Shown: in pieces, positions 29,795 to 40,176 of the stretch
How positions within the stretch are numbered: the first letter of the stretch is position 1
Layout: each line of letters starts with the position of its first letter
From: Falsochrobactrum tianjinense
GTDB taxonomy: Bacteria; Pseudomonadota; Alphaproteobacteria; Rhizobiales; Rhizobiaceae
Length of the DNA stretch: 64,000 nt
Direction of reading: 5' to 3'
Assembly (NCBI RefSeq): GCF_019100495.1
Contig: NZ_JAHRVA010000001.1
Coordinates: forward strand, 936,597 to 1,000,596
Translations under genes and position numbers: made by a program
The notes under the pieces: model-generated
Told to the model about the DNA's origin: nothing
Database searches by the model: none
What the model saw: the letters and a program-made list of their open reading frames with translations, nothing else

Positions 29795-31111
29795 ATGTCG
29801 CAAGCCAATGCCGCTACGAATTCAGTTTCGGATGCTTTCTTCAATGCAAGCCTTGAGGAAATCGATGCTGATATTTTCGGCGCTATCCGCAACGAACTTG
29901 GACGCCAACGCCATGAAATCGAGCTGATTGCCTCAGAGAACATTGTTTCTCGCGCAGTGCTTGAGGCGCAGGGCTCCATTCTGACCAACAAATATGCGGA
30001 AGGCTATCCCGGCAAGCGCTATTACGGCGGGTGCCAGTTTGTCGACGTGGTCGAGGAGCTGGCGATTGAGCGCGCCAAGAAGCTTTTCGACGCCCAGTTC
30101 GTCAACGTTCAGCCGAATTCCGGCAGCCAGATGAATCAGGCCGTATTCCTCGCACTTTTGCAGCCCGGCGACACCTTTATGGGACTTGATCTCAATTCCG
30201 GCGGCCACCTGACGCACGGCTCTCCCGTCAATATGTCGGGCAAGTGGTTCAATGTCGTATCTTACGGTGTGCGCGAAGACGATCATCTCATTGATATGGA
30301 TGAGGTTGCGCGTCTTGCCCGAGAAAACAAGCCCAAGCTGATTCTGGCAGGCGGTACGGCCTATTCGCGCATCTGGGATTGGAAGCGCTTCCGCGAAATC
30401 GCGGATGAAGTGGGCGCCTATCTCATGGTCGATATGGCACATATTGCCGGCCTTGTGGCTGGCGGCGTGCATCCTTCGCCGGTTCCTCATGCGCATGTCT
30501 GCACCACGACGACTCACAAGTCACTGCGTGGCCCGCGTGGCGGCATGATCCTCACCAAGGATGCGGACATCGCCAAGAAGATCAATTCGGCGGTCTTTCC
30601 CGGTTTGCAGGGCGGTCCGCTGATGCATGTCATCGCCGGTAAGGCCGTCGCCTTTGCCGAAGCTTTGAAGCCGGAATTCAAGCTTTATGCCAAAAATGTC
30701 GTCGACAATGCGCGCGCTCTTTCCGAAGAGCTGAAGTCGCATGGCCTCGATATCGTTTCAGGTGGCACCGACAACCACCTGATGCTGGTAGACCTGCGTC
30801 CGAAGAATGCGACCGGCAAGCGCGCGGAGACGGCACTTGGCCGCGCCAACATCACTTGCAACAAGAACGGCATTCCTTTCGATCCTGAAAAGCCTTTTGT
30901 CACCTCCGGCATCCGCCTTGGTACGCCTGCTGGCACGACACGCGGCTTTGGCGTGGCTGAATTCAAGGAAATCGGCTCGCTGATCGCAGAGGTTCTCGAT
31001 GGCCTCAAGGTTGCCAATTCCGACGAAGGCAATGCAGTTGTCGAGCAGGCGGTAAAGGAAAAGGTCATCGCGCTGACTGGCCGTTTCCCGATGTATGGCT
31101 ATCAGGGATAG
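29795..31111 (+). CDS. glyA: serine hydroxymethyltransferase
   Basis: A 438-residue PLP enzyme converting serine and tetrahydrofolate to glycine and methylene-THF, the main one-carbon source. The start is the ATG at 29795 with CGGAGGG eight bases upstream (a GTG two codons earlier is in frame). Motifs: [37 protein letters not shown], and the PLP lysine in [19 protein letters not shown]. Length matches the family. A strong terminator follows, so it is probably monocistronic, separate from the nrdR operon after it. Confidence 0.95.
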   Translation: MSQANAATNSVSDAFFNASLEEIDADIFGAIRNELGRQRHEIELIASENIVSRAVLEAQGSILTNKYAEGYPGKRYYGGCQFVDVVEELAIERAKKLFDAQFVNVQPNSGSQMNQAVFLALLQPGDTFMGLDLNSGGHLTHGSPVNMSGKWFNVVSYGVREDDHLIDMDEVARLARENKPKLILAGGTAYSRIWDWKRFREIADEVGAYLMVDMAHIAGLVAGGVHPSPVPHAHVCTTTTHKSLRGPRGGMILTKDADIAKKINSAVFPGLQGGPLMHVIAGKAVAFAEALKPEFKLYAKNVVDNARALSEELKSHGLDIVSGGTDNHLMLVDLRPKNATGKRAETALGRANITCNKNGIPFDPEKPFVTSGIRLGTPAGTTRGFGVAEFKEIGSLIAEVLDGLKVANSDEGNAVVEQAVKEKVIALTGRFPMYGYQG

Positions 31112-31134
31112 GCCTGGTTGTGATTATGGACTTG

Positions 31135-31166
31135 GCCCCACTCAACCCTGTTGAGTGGGGCTTTTT
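31135..31166 (+). terminator. terminator of glyA
   Basis: GCCCCACTCAA, loop CCCTG, TTGAGTGGGGC is a perfect 11-bp stem followed by five T, 24 bp after the glyA stop. Confidence 0.92.
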
Positions 31167-31307
31167 CGTTATCGCCTTTATTAGGGCCGATCATGCAGAT
31201 GCGCTATGATCTGCGAGAATCAGTTATCGCAGGTCTCGCTCTTGCGTTTCAGGGAGTTGCGACACCACATAAGGTTGCGCTGCAAATATTCGAGTTGAAA
31301 GAGTTCC

Positions 31308-31784
31308 ATGCGTTGTCCCTATTGCCAGTCTGAAGATACGCAGGTGAAGGATTCCCGTCCGGCGGAAGATGGCGCGGTCATTCGCAGGCGCCGTGTCTGT
31401 TCGGTTTGCGGCGGTCGTTTCACCACTTTTGAGCGGGTGCAGCTTCGCGATATCATGGTCGTCAAGAAGAGCGGTCGGCGCGTGCCTTTCGACCGCGACA
31501 AGCTCACCCGATCCATTGATGTTGCGCTGCGCAAGCGCGATGCGGACGCTGAACGCGTCGAGCGCGCTATTTCGGGCATTGTGCGCCAGTTGGAGAGTTC
31601 GGGCGAACCAGAAGTGACGTCCGACGAAATCGGTCGTCTGGCCATGGATGCGCTCAAAGGCATTGATGACATCGCCTATATCCGCTTTGCTTCGGTCTAT
31701 CGTAATTTCAGCAAAGCCCTTGATTTTCATAATGTCATTGATGAACTGACTGTGAGTGAGGTCGGGGACGACCTGGACGAGTGA
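31308..31784 (+). CDS. nrdR: transcriptional repressor of ribonucleotide reductase genes
   Basis: A 158-residue protein with an N-terminal zinc ribbon ([18 protein letters not shown], then [18 protein letters not shown]) and an ATP-cone domain ([20 protein letters not shown] onward). It senses dATP/ATP and represses nrd operons. It opens the nrdR-ribD-ribE-ribH-nusB cluster, and its stop overlaps a possible GTG start of ribD. Confidence 0.95.
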   Translation: MRCPYCQSEDTQVKDSRPAEDGAVIRRRRVCSVCGGRFTTFERVQLRDIMVVKKSGRRVPFDRDKLTRSIDVALRKRDADAERVERAISGIVRQLESSGEPEVTSDEIGRLAMDALKGIDDIAYIRFASVYRNFSKALDFHNVIDELTVSEVGDDLDE

Positions 31785-31786
31785 GA

Positions 31787-32905
31787 ATGAGCGGTTTGGA
31801 ATTTCCGCAAATAGAACCAACATCGGATGACCGCCGCTATATGGAGGCGGTGATCCGTTATGCCCGCACGAATAAGGGCTTGACCGGAACCAATCCTTCC
31901 GTGGGGACAATTATCGTCAAGGACGGTATCATCGTCGGGCGCGGCGTCACCGCGATAGGCGGCAGACCGCATGCCGAGCCGCAGGCGCTGGTGGAGGCGG
32001 GTGACGCCGCGTTCGGAGCCACGGCCTATGTCTCGCTGGAACCTTGCGCGCATCATGGCCGCACACCGCCCTGTGCAGAAGCGCTGGTGCGGGCAGGGGT
32101 TGCGCGTGTATTCGTCGCCGCGACCGACCCTGATGAGCGGGTGAGCGGAAAAGGCTTCGTCATACTGCGCGAGGCGGGTATTGAGGTCATACCCGGCCTG
32201 CTTTCGGCGCTAGCTGCGGATGATCTTGCCGGTTATCTGAATCGATCTACGAAAAAACGCCCCGAAGTGATTCTAAAACTTGCACTTTCCGCCGATGGCA
32301 TGATTGGCAAAAAGGGCGAGGGACAGGTTGCGATTACCGGCTCCATATCACGTTCGCAGTCGCATCTGCTGCGGGCGCAAAGCGACATTATCCTGATCGG
32401 CATCGAAACTGCGCTGGCCGATGACCCGCTGCTCGACTGCCGTCTGCCGGGGCTGGAACAACGCTCGCCGGTCCGTGTCGTTCTCGATAGCGCCCTACGG
32501 CTACCGCTTGCCTCAAAACTTGTGCAGACGGTGCAAGCAGCCCCGCTTTGGCTGGCCTGTCTGGAGGGGGCGGCGGAGGAACGGCGTGACGAAATGCAGG
32601 CGGCGGGTTGCCGGTTGCTTGCTGCGGAAAGCGATCATGGCAGGATTGCCCTGCCGGAACTGATGGATGATCTTGCTGCGCAGGGCATTTCGTCAGTGCT
32701 GGTCGAGGGTGGGGCTGGAGTTGCGAAGAGCTTCTTGAACGAAAAGCTGGTCGACCGTCTCGTTATTTTCCGCTCGCCAATGCGGATCGGAGAAACTGGG
32801 CTTGCTGTAGCCGGACTTGAAACCCATATCGCAGAAGAATTCGCATTGTTGCGTGAAGCGCATTACGGCGATGACGCCTGTTCCGAATATGTAAGGAAGA
32901 CTTGA
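31787..32905 (+). CDS. ribD: bifunctional diaminohydroxyphosphoribosylaminopyrimidine deaminase / 5-amino-6-(5-phosphoribosylamino)uracil reductase
   Basis: A 372-residue enzyme for two steps of riboflavin synthesis. The N-terminal deaminase (about 15-150) has the zinc motifs RPHAEPQAL and EPCAHHGRTPPCAEALVRAG. The C-terminal reductase (about 155-370) shows PEVILKLALSADGMIG, RAQSDIILIGIETALADDPL and SSVLVEGGAGVAKSFL. The ATG at 31787 is two bases after the nrdR stop; a GTG at 31781 is also possible. Its TGA stop shares a base with the ribE start. Confidence 0.94.
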   Translation: MSGLEFPQIEPTSDDRRYMEAVIRYARTNKGLTGTNPSVGTIIVKDGIIVGRGVTAIGGRPHAEPQALVEAGDAAFGATAYVSLEPCAHHGRTPPCAEALVRAGVARVFVAATDPDERVSGKGFVILREAGIEVIPGLLSALAADDLAGYLNRSTKKRPEVILKLALSADGMIGKKGEGQVAITGSISRSQSHLLRAQSDIILIGIETALADDPLLDCRLPGLEQRSPVRVVLDSALRLPLASKLVQTVQAAPLWLACLEGAAEERRDEMQAAGCRLLAAESDHGRIALPELMDDLAAQGISSVLVEGGAGVAKSFLNEKLVDRLVIFRSPMRIGETGLAVAGLETHIAEEFALLREAHYGDDACSEYVRKT

Positions 32906-33513
32906 TGTTTACAGGGATTGTTACCGACATTGGCAAGATCGACCGCATCAAGCCATTGAATGAAGGTGTACTGTTGCGCATCGAAACCACCTACGATCCT
33001 GAAACCATTGATCTAGGTGCCTCGATTGCCTGTTCCGGCGTCTGCCTTACAGTCGTTGCCCTGCCGGAGAAAGGCACGAATGCACGCTGGTTTGAGGTCG
33101 AGGCGTGGGAAGAAGCTTTACGTCTGACTACGATTTCCAACTGGCAGAACGGGACGCGGATCAATCTCGAACGTTCTCTCAAGCTGGGCGATGAAATGGG
33201 CGGCCATCTGGTTTCCGGCCATGTCGACGGACAGGCGGAGATCGTCGAACGCAAGGACGAGGGCGATGCCGTGCGGTTTACCTTGCGCGCGCCGCAGGAA
33301 CTTGCACCATTCATTGCGCAGAAAGGTTCGGTCGCGCTGGATGGCACGTCATTGACTGTCAACGGCGTAAACGGCAATGAATTTGACGTTCTGCTTATCC
33401 GCCATTCGCTGGAGGTGACCACCTGGGGCGACCGTAAGGCGGGCGATAAAGTCAATATTGAGATCGATCAGCTGGCACGTTACGCGGCAAGGCTTGCGCA
33501 ATACCGGAAATAG
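32905..33513 (+). CDS. ribE: riboflavin synthase alpha subunit
   Basis: A 202-residue enzyme that dismutates two 6,7-dimethyl-8-ribityllumazines to riboflavin. Two lumazine-binding barrels are tandem: [12 protein letters not shown] with [12 protein letters not shown], then [14 protein letters not shown] with [15 protein letters not shown]. The start ATG overlaps the ribD stop by one base (TTGATG context), with AAGGAAG upstream. Length is standard. Confidence 0.95.
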   Translation: MFTGIVTDIGKIDRIKPLNEGVLLRIETTYDPETIDLGASIACSGVCLTVVALPEKGTNARWFEVEAWEEALRLTTISNWQNGTRINLERSLKLGDEMGGHLVSGHVDGQAEIVERKDEGDAVRFTLRAPQELAPFIAQKGSVALDGTSLTVNGVNGNEFDVLLIRHSLEVTTWGDRKAGDKVNIEIDQLARYAARLAQYRK

Positions 33514-33599
33514 GCTTAGAGCCTACAGTCCCTAAGCGTATTTTCTATTTTAGCGTTGACCGCTATTTGCGGTCCGCGAAATCTGTCATGGAGTCTCTC

Positions 33600-34052
33600 A
33601 TGTCGAAACACGAGCCGCATTTGCTCATTATTGAAGCGCGTTTTTACGACGGTTTGGCTGACGCACTTCTGGACGGCGCAAAGGCTGCTCTCGATGCTGC
33701 AGACGCGACCTATGATATCGTGACGGTTCCGGGCGCGCTGGAGGTTCCGGCGGTTATTTCATTCGCGCTGGATGGCGCTGAGAATGGTGGCACGGATTAT
33801 GACGGTTTTGTCGCGCTTGGCACCGTTATTCGTGGTGAAACCTACCATTTCGACATTGTTTCCAATGAATCCTGCCGTGCGCTGACCGATCTTGCCGTCG
33901 AAGAAAGCCTCGCTATCGGCAATGGCATCCTCACCGTCGAAAATGAGGAACAGGCTTGGGTACGCGCTCGCCGCGAGGATAGCGACAAGGGCGGTTTTGC
34001 AGCTCGCGCAGCGCTGACCATGATTGATCTGCGCAAGAAATTCGGAGCCTGA
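33600..34052 (+). CDS. ribH: 6,7-dimethyl-8-ribityllumazine synthase (type I)
   Basis: A 150-residue lumazine synthase. The start at 33600 has GGAG at seven bases; the ATG at 33588 lies in frame and overlaps that GGAG. Motifs: [20 protein letters not shown], the substrate loop [15 protein letters not shown], and the phosphate/ligand region [20 protein letters not shown] with [13 protein letters not shown]. It is the RibH1 type encoded in the rib operon. In the segment after MSKHE the published Brucella RibH1, as I recall it, is three residues longer and several positions differ, so this is a close relative rather than classical Brucella. Confidence 0.95.
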   Translation: MSKHEPHLLIIEARFYDGLADALLDGAKAALDAADATYDIVTVPGALEVPAVISFALDGAENGGTDYDGFVALGTVIRGETYHFDIVSNESCRALTDLAVEESLAIGNGILTVENEEQAWVRARREDSDKGGFAARAALTMIDLRKKFGA

Positions 34053-34056
34053 TAAT

Positions 34057-34572
34057 ATGAGTTCGTCTTCAGAAGGCCGCTCCACGCCCAATGCTCCTCG
34101 CACTGCAAACAAGCGTGGCGTTGCCCGTCTGGCCGCGGTGCAGGCGCTTTACCAGATGGACGTCGCGGGCACGGGCGTCATGGAAGTGGTGGCCGAGTAT
34201 GAAGCTCATCGGCTTGGCAAGGAAGTGGATGGCACGCAATTTCTCGACGCTGATCCGCAATGGTTCCGCGCCATTGTCGCGGGCGTGGTGGATAGCCAGC
34301 TCACGCTCGACCCGATGATCCATCTGGCGCTGACCGAAGACTGGCCGCTGTCGCGCCTAGATTCGACACTGCGCGCCATCCTGCGTGCGGGTACGTGGGA
34401 ATTGAAAACGCGTAAAGACGTGCCGACGGCGGTGATTGTTTCGGAATATGTTGATATCGCCAAGGCATTCTACACGGAAGAAGAGCCCAAACTGGTCAAT
34501 GCCGTGCTGGATCGCCTTGCCTTTGAAATTCGTGGCGAAAGCCGTGGCGCCAAGCCGCGCAACAGGCATTGA
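34057..34572 (+). CDS. nusB: transcription antitermination factor NusB
   Basis: A 171-residue all-helical RNA-binding protein of rRNA antitermination. The start at 34057 is four bases after the ribH stop. A Ser/Pro-rich N-terminal extension ([15 protein letters not shown]) precedes the core: [20 protein letters not shown], then [20 protein letters not shown] and [20 protein letters not shown] near the end. Last gene of the riboflavin operon, followed by a terminator. Confidence 0.94.
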   Translation: MSSSSEGRSTPNAPRTANKRGVARLAAVQALYQMDVAGTGVMEVVAEYEAHRLGKEVDGTQFLDADPQWFRAIVAGVVDSQLTLDPMIHLALTEDWPLSRLDSTLRAILRAGTWELKTRKDVPTAVIVSEYVDIAKAFYTEEEPKLVNAVLDRLAFEIRGESRGAKPRNRH

Positions 34573-34592
34573 TTGCTCACATCATGAAATCC

Positions 34593-34627
34593 AAAGGGCT
34601 GCGAGAGATCGCGGCCCTTTTATTTTG
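34593..34627 (+). terminator. terminator of the nrdR-rib-nusB operon
   Basis: AAAGGGC and GCCCTTT, extended by GCGA / TCGC around a GAGA loop, followed by TTATTTT. It begins 21 bp after nusB. Confidence 0.85.
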
Positions 34628-34943
34628 CGGTTCTTTTATGCGGACCCCCTCTATTATGCTGGCAAAGAACAGCTTGACCTTTGTCAAAGCGTTCCGCATC
34701 TTGAGCGCGCGGCATAGAGAATGCTGAAATACAGGAAAACTCGCCAATGTCTTGATTTCCGGCGAATGTTTCCAGAACAAGAATAGACCGACGAAGCCCG
34801 GTCAAGGCGATTGGCTTCAGGCACTTCCATGCCGCTAATTCTGGTCCGGGGAGGGGTTTTCGGGCCTTTCAAGCGCTATGCGTGCTGGCAATCGCGTTGC
34901 GGTCTGCTGGTGGCTGGCGCAAGCTCAATGGGAGTTCGCCTTA
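34628..34943 (+). other. intergenic region upstream of hppA
   Basis: About 315 bases with no gene. The only structure noticed is a small inverted repeat TTGAC-CTTT-GTCAA at 34674-34687. It presumably holds the hppA promoter, but no clear -35/-10 pair is seen. Confidence 0.35.
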
Positions 34944-37100
34944 ATGAAAACTGGAATGGCAGTTCTTCTTCTCGTCATTGCCTGCGGTCTGCTTTCTGTC
35001 CTTTACGCCATCTGGGCGACCCGCTCGGTCCTCGCGGCCGATCAGGGGACGCAGCGTATGCAGGAAATCGCCAGCGCTATCCGTGAAGGCGCGTCAGCCT
35101 ATCTCACACGACAATATTCCACGATCGCCATTGTCGGCATCGTCGTGTTTCTGGCAGTCTGGTATCTGCTGTCGATCACGGCTGCAATCGGGTTTCTGAT
35201 CGGCGCAGTCCTATCCGGCCTGACAGGCTTTATCGGCATGCACGTCTCGGTGCGCGCCAATGTGCGCACAGCGCAGGCTGCGACACTCAGCCTGGCAGGA
35301 GGGCTTGAACTGGCCTTCAGGTCCGGTGCGATCACCGGCATGCTTGTGGCGGGTCTCGCTCTGCTTGGCGTATCCGTCTATTATCTGGTGCTCACTGTCT
35401 GGTTCGGCTACGCGCCGTCTGACCGCACGGTGATTGATGCGCTGGTTGCGCTCGGGTTTGGCGCTTCGCTCATTTCCATTTTTGCCCGGCTGGGTGGCGG
35501 CATTTTCACCAAAGGCGCGGATGTCGGCGGCGATCTGGTCGGCAAGGTCGAGGCAGGCATTCCGGAAGATGATCCGCGCAATCCGGCAACTATTGCCGAT
35601 AATGTCGGTGACAATGTCGGCGACTGTGCGGGCATGGCGGCGGATCTGTTCGAGACTTATGCAGTCACTGTGGTCGCCACAATGGTTCTGGCTGCGATCT
35701 TCTTCAACGGATCGGATGTGCTTTCCAGCGTCATGCTCTATCCGCTGACCATTTGCGCAGCCTGCGTCATCACGTCGATTGCGGGCACGTTCTTCGTGAA
35801 GCTGGGCGTCAATGGCTCGATCATGGGCGCGCTTTACAAGGGACTGATTGCAACCGGTGTTCTGTCTATCGCGGGTCTTGCCATCGCCAATACACTGACC
35901 ATTGGTTGGGGAGAGATCGGCACTGTCGCGGGAATGCTGATCACCGGGACCAATCTTTTCATCTGTGGAATAATCGGTCTGATCGTCACCGGATTGATCG
36001 TGGTGATTACCGAATATTACACCGGCACTAACAAGCGCCCGGTCAATTCCATCGCGCAGGCTTCGGTGACGGGACATGGCACCAATGTCATTCAGGGACT
36101 GGCGGTATCGCTCGAATCGACGGCTCTGCCTGCCATTGTCATCATTGGCGGTATCATTGGCACCTATCAGCTTGCGGGTCTGTTTGGCACGGCAATTGCT
36201 GTCACCGCCATGCTGGGCATCGCCGGCATGATTGTAGCGCTCGACGCCTTCGGTCCGGTTACGGACAATGCAGGCGGCATTGCCGAAATGGCCGGGCTCG
36301 ATCCGGAAGTGCGCAAGGCGACCGATGCGCTGGATGCGGTGGGCAATACGACCAAGGCCGTTACCAAGGGCTATGCGATTGGTTCGGCGGGACTGGGCGC
36401 TCTGGTCCTGTTTGCGGCCTATTCCAACGATTTGGCCTATTTTGCAGCCAACGGCCAGACCTATCCCTATTTTGCTGATATGGGACCGGTTTCGTTTGAA
36501 CTGTCCAATCCCTATGTGGTTGCGGGTCTGATTTTTGGCGGCCTGATCCCCTATCTTTTCGGCGGCATGGCTATGACCGCTGTGGGGCGCGCGGGCGGAG
36601 CCGTAGTGCAGGAAGTGCGGCGGCAGTTTCGCGAAAAGCCGGGCATAATGGCCGGAACGGAACGCCCCGATTACGCGCGTGCGGTCGATCTTCTGACCAA
36701 GGCGGCCATTCGCGAGATGATTATCCCCTCGCTTTTGCCGGTACTGGCGCCGCTTGTTGTCTATTTCGGCGTGCTACTGCTTTCCGGCTCAAAAGCTGCG
36801 GCTTTCGCAGCACTTGGCGCTTCGCTTCTTGGCGTCATCGTCAACGGGTTGTTCGTGGCCATTTCCATGACGTCGGGCGGCGGCGCATGGGATAATGCCA
36901 AGAAGAGTTTCGAGGACGGTTTTACTGACACTGACGGCGTGAAGCATTTGAAGGGATCGGACGCGCACAAGGCTTCCGTGACCGGCGATACCGTAGGCGA
37001 TCCCTACAAGGATACTGCTGGTCCTGCTGTCAACCCGGCAATCAAGATCACAAATATCGTGGCCCTTCTGCTGCTGGCTGTGCTCGCACACATGGCTTGA
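34944..37100 (+). CDS. hppA: membrane-bound proton-translocating pyrophosphatase (K+-independent type)
   Basis: A 718-residue protein with about 16 helices that couples pyrophosphate hydrolysis to ion pumping. The start at 34944 follows GGGAG and begins with a hydrophobic helix. The catalytic sites are intact: [40 protein letters not shown], and near the C-terminus [15 protein letters not shown] with [20 protein letters not shown]. The lysine in GNTTKA, where K+-dependent enzymes have alanine, assigns it to the K+-independent, H+-pumping class. Monocistronic with its own terminator. Confidence 0.95.
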   Translation: MKTGMAVLLLVIACGLLSVLYAIWATRSVLAADQGTQRMQEIASAIREGASAYLTRQYSTIAIVGIVVFLAVWYLLSITAAIGFLIGAVLSGLTGFIGMHVSVRANVRTAQAATLSLAGGLELAFRSGAITGMLVAGLALLGVSVYYLVLTVWFGYAPSDRTVIDALVALGFGASLISIFARLGGGIFTKGADVGGDLVGKVEAGIPEDDPRNPATIADNVGDNVGDCAGMAADLFETYAVTVVATMVLAAIFFNGSDVLSSVMLYPLTICAACVITSIAGTFFVKLGVNGSIMGALYKGLIATGVLSIAGLAIANTLTIGWGEIGTVAGMLITGTNLFICGIIGLIVTGLIVVITEYYTGTNKRPVNSIAQASVTGHGTNVIQGLAVSLESTALPAIVIIGGIIGTYQLAGLFGTAIAVTAMLGIAGMIVALDAFGPVTDNAGGIAEMAGLDPEVRKATDALDAVGNTTKAVTKGYAIGSAGLGALVLFAAYSNDLAYFAANGQTYPYFADMGPVSFELSNPYVVAGLIFGGLIPYLFGGMAMTAVGRAGGAVVQEVRRQFREKPGIMAGTERPDYARAVDLLTKAAIREMIIPSLLPVLAPLVVYFGVLLLSGSKAAAFAALGASLLGVIVNGLFVAISMTSGGGAWDNAKKSFEDGFTDTDGVKHLKGSDAHKASVTGDTVGDPYKDTAGPAVNPAIKITNIVALLLLAVLAHMA

Positions 37101-37121
37101 CACAAGTTCAGCCCGAAATAA

Positions 37122-37150
37122 AAAAGCCCGCCATTTTGGCGGGCTTTTGT
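37122..37150. terminator. bidirectional terminator between hppA and bamE
   Basis: AAAAGCCCGCCA, short loop, TGGCGGGCTTTT, with T-runs on both strands (the minus strand shows TTTTTTATTT). It ends hppA on the plus strand and bamE on the minus strand. Confidence 0.9.
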
Positions 37151-37178
37151 CAAATATGTAGTTAGGCTCCCTGTTTGA

Positions 37179-37694
37179 TCAGCCGCCTGTTCCCGGTAAC
37201 GAGGTCGGGGTCTTGGAAGCACCCTGAATGACTTGGCCCAGGAAGGTCTGGTCCTTGCCGCCTGTCGGCGTGGTGCGCGATACGAAATCGAACAGCTTGC
37301 CGTCTTTCAGGCCGTAATTGGCGATATTCTCGACTTGACCGTCCTTGTTGAAATAAATGGCGAGGATATGCCGGTCGATAATCTTCGGTTTCATGAACTG
37401 CATGGCGCGGTAACGCTTCTGCGAAATGTAATAAAACACTTCATTATCGAAGGTTGCCGTGGTGGATGGTGTGCCGAGCGACAGAAGCACTTGCTCGCGG
37501 CTGGAGCCGACCGGTACCGAATCCAATGCTTCCTGATCGAGCACATAACCCTCTGTAATCGTTTCCGACGGATTTAGCGTGGATACGGTGTTGCATCCGG
37601 CAAGAGCCGCCAAAAAGAGAATTGCCGTGCCGGCGAGAAGAGCACGCTGCTTCGGCGCGCTTGGGAAAATTCGCTGCAACAAAGACCTCTCCAT
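37179..37694 (-). CDS. bamE: outer-membrane assembly lipoprotein BamE (SmpA/OmlA)
   Basis: A 171-residue lipoprotein of the BAM machine. The signal peptide ends in a lipobox (LFLAALAGC). The BamE domain follows: GYVLDQEALDSVPVGSSREQ, VLLSLGTPSTTATFDNEVFY, ending with AIYFNKDGQVENIANYG; a low-complexity Gly/Thr/Pro tail closes it. The ATG at 37694 has no binding site; a TTG five codons in (37679) has GAGAGG six bases upstream and could be the real start. Divergent from the CBP3-like gene. Confidence 0.92.
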   Translation of the reverse strand: MERSLLQRIFPSAPKQRALLAGTAILFLAALAGCNTVSTLNPSETITEGYVLDQEALDSVPVGSSREQVLLSLGTPSTTATFDNEVFYYISQKRYRAMQFMKPKIIDRHILAIYFNKDGQVENIANYGLKDGKLFDFVSRTTPTGGKDQTFLGQVIQGASKTPTSLPGTGG

Positions 37695-37784
37695 ACATTC
37701 TATAATCAGCGCGGCACTTTCGCCGTCCGGAGAACTTCGGTAAACCACCTTGCTTCTGGATGCAACAATTACGGTCGTATGGGA

Positions 37785-38366
37785 ATGATTCTTCAACTTT
37801 TTCGCCGCAAGTCAAAAACAAATGAGATTATCATACTTCGCGTTTACGAAACGATCGTGGCAGCGGCGCGGCAGAAGCGTTTTTATGCACAATTTCAAGT
37901 ACCCGATACGCCGCTTGGCCGCTATGAAATGCTATCCGTGCATATTTTCCTCACATTGCATCGAATGAAGGGCAAAAATTCCGCCCTCATGATGCTGGCG
38001 CAGGAAGTGGCGGACGAATTCTTCAAGGATGTGGATCATTCGCTGCGAGAATTGGGAATCGGCGATCAAGGCGTGCCGAAGCGTATGAAGAAACTGGCCC
38101 GTATGTTCTACGGCCGTGTCAATTCCTACGGCGAAGCGCTTGATGCCGGTGATGTTGAAGCGCTTGCCGCCGCCCTGACACGAAATATTCGCCCGGATCT
38201 CGAAATATGGCCGCAGGCCCACTATCTGGGAGCATATATGTTTGCCTGCCGCGACCGACTGGCGCAACTCGGAGACGATGTTCTGGCGGCAGGCGGCATA
38301 TCCTTTATCGATGCGGATGAAATATCTGGCGATAGTGTAAAAGAGGCAGACAGTCATGACGGATAA
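37785..38366 (+). CDS. ubiquinol-cytochrome c chaperone (CBP3-like)
   Basis: A 193-residue protein of the Cbp3/UQCC1 family, which helps assemble the cytochrome bc1 complex. Family features: YETIVAAARQKRFYAQFQVP, DTPLGRYEMLSVHIFLTLHR, and QEVADEFFKDVDHSLRELGI, then the conserved GVPKRMKKLARMFYGRVNSY. The start could be the ATG at 37779 or 37785; neither has a clear binding site. Its last codons overlap the next gene by 11 bp. Confidence 0.9.
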   Translation: MILQLFRRKSKTNEIIILRVYETIVAAARQKRFYAQFQVPDTPLGRYEMLSVHIFLTLHRMKGKNSALMMLAQEVADEFFKDVDHSLRELGIGDQGVPKRMKKLARMFYGRVNSYGEALDAGDVEALAAALTRNIRPDLEIWPQAHYLGAYMFACRDRLAQLGDDVLAAGGISFIDADEISGDSVKEADSHDG

Positions 38367-38916
38367 ACCGGCGCTGACCTATCCCGTTCCGGTTCTCAAC
38401 CTTCCCCAGAAGGGCCTGACGGTGAATATTGGAACCAGCGAGAAGGAAAGAGCGGCATTGGCGGCGGAGCACGGGCTGGAGGCCGTAAATTCGTTCGATG
38501 CCGAACTTCTTCTTACACGCTGGAAGAAGAATGGCATACGCCTGCGTGGCCATATCAACGCGCAAATCGTGCAGTCCTGCGTTGTGACGCTGGAGCCGGT
38601 CGGCAGCAAAATCGCAGAGGAAATCGACGCAGTTTTCGTGCCGGAAAATTCGCGGCTGGCTCGTATTCAGCTCGATGAAAGCGGCGAATTGCTGCTTGAT
38701 GCCGAAGATGCGGACATTCCCGAAACTTTCACGGGGGATAAAATCGACCTAGGTGCGATCGTGGAAGAGTTTTTCGAACTGGCTATAGACCCTTATCCGC
38801 GCACGCTGGGGCTTGCCCCTGAAACGGAACCGATGGTTTACGGCGGCGGCGAGGAGGAGGAGAACAAGCCTGATTCGCCTTTTGCCAAGCTATCAGAATG
38901 GCGCAATAAGCCGTGA
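38356..38916 (+). CDS. YceD/DUF177-family protein
   Basis: A 186-residue protein of the YceD (DUF177) family, named from its association with large-subunit rRNA accumulation and with rpmF-plsX neighbourhoods. Here the plsX gene follows, as in many genomes. Motifs: VQSCVVTLEPVGSKIAEEID in the centre and LGAIVEEFFELAIDPYPRTL near the C-terminus. The start overlaps the CBP3-like gene, which suggests translational coupling. Confidence 0.88.
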   Translation: MTDKPALTYPVPVLNLPQKGLTVNIGTSEKERAALAAEHGLEAVNSFDAELLLTRWKKNGIRLRGHINAQIVQSCVVTLEPVGSKIAEEIDAVFVPENSRLARIQLDESGELLLDAEDADIPETFTGDKIDLGAIVEEFFELAIDPYPRTLGLAPETEPMVYGGGEEEENKPDSPFAKLSEWRNKP

Positions 38917-39035
38917 TTTACCGGGGCTTGAGAGAATCTTGTTGTGCGCGTCCGGAAAAACACTATTTTCGCGCCAAACTCCTCTGTTTTCCAAGACGGG
39001 ATCGGGGAACAAGAATCGCACAGGAATAATCAATA

Positions 39036-40094
39036 GTGATTAAAGTTTCGATTGACGCCATGGGCGGTGATTTTGGCCCTGAAGTGGTCATCCCCGGCGC
39101 GGCGAAGGCGCTTGAGCGCCATCCTGACATACGCTTTATTTTCTTCGGGTTGGTCGGCCAGGTCGAACCCGTCTTGGCGCGTTATCCCAAGCTTCAGGCG
39201 GCTTCCGAATTCCGCGCCAGCGAAATCGCCGTCGGCATGGACGACAAGCCCAGCCAGGCGCTGCGGGCCGGGCGCGGCAAATCATCCATGTGGCAGGCCA
39301 TCGAGGCGGTCAAGACCGGCGATACGCATGTCTGCGTGTCAGCGGGCAATACTGGCGCACTGATGGCTATGTCCAAATTCTGCCTGCGCATGCTGCCCGA
39401 TATCGAGCGCCCGGCGATTGCAGGTATCTGGCCTACATTGCGCGGGGACAGTATCGTACTCGACGTCGGCGCGACGATTGGCGCGGATGCGCGCCAACTG
39501 GTCGATTATGCGGTGATGGGTGCCGGAATGGCGCGTGCCCTGTTTGAAATTCGCCGTCCCACGGTCGGGCTGCTTAATGTCGGAACCGAAGAGGTCAAAG
39601 GCCTCGGCGAGATCAAGGAAGCCGGGCAGATTCTGCGCGACACGGAGCTCGCCGGCCTTGAATATGCTGGTTTCGTCGAAGGCAACGACATCGGCAAGGG
39701 TACGGTTGACGTGGTGGTGACGGAAGGCTTCACCGGCAATGTCGCACTCAAGACGGCGGAAGGCACTGCGAGTCAGATGGCCACTCTTTTGCGCGAGGCC
39801 ATGAACCGTACATTGATGGCTCGGATCGGCTACGTCTTTGCTAAAGGCGCTTTCGACCGCCTGCGCGAAAAAATGGACCCCAACAAAGTCAATGGTGGTG
39901 TGTTTCTGGGCCTGAGCGGCATCGTCATCAAAAGCCATGGCAGCGCTACGGCGGAAGGTTTTTGCTCGGCGGTCGAAGTCGGCTATGACATGGTACGCAA
40001 CCGGCTTCTGGAAAAGATTGAAGCCGACCTGGCGCATTTCCACCATAGTCATTCGCATGCTGCATTCGATGATGGCGGCGAGGCAGCCAAATAA
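39036..40094 (+). CDS. plsX: phosphate acyltransferase PlsX
   Basis: A 352-residue enzyme making acyl-phosphate from acyl-ACP for phospholipid synthesis. The start is GTG, with AGGAA upstream. Motifs: [20 protein letters not shown] at the N-terminus, [20 protein letters not shown] in the centre and [17 protein letters not shown] near the end. A His-rich tail ([19 protein letters not shown]) extends a little beyond most homologues. It precedes fabH, the usual partner. Confidence 0.95.
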   Translation: MIKVSIDAMGGDFGPEVVIPGAAKALERHPDIRFIFFGLVGQVEPVLARYPKLQAASEFRASEIAVGMDDKPSQALRAGRGKSSMWQAIEAVKTGDTHVCVSAGNTGALMAMSKFCLRMLPDIERPAIAGIWPTLRGDSIVLDVGATIGADARQLVDYAVMGAGMARALFEIRRPTVGLLNVGTEEVKGLGEIKEAGQILRDTELAGLEYAGFVEGNDIGKGTVDVVVTEGFTGNVALKTAEGTASQMATLLREAMNRTLMARIGYVFAKGAFDRLREKMDPNKVNGGVFLGLSGIVIKSHGSATAEGFCSAVEVGYDMVRNRLLEKIEADLAHFHHSHSHAAFDDGGEAAK

Positions 40095-40176
40095 TAATTG
40101 ACCCTGTATAATAGGGTATGAAGTTTGACGGTGGGGCATGCGCTTCGCGGCGGTCAGTTCAGGACAGGAATAAATG

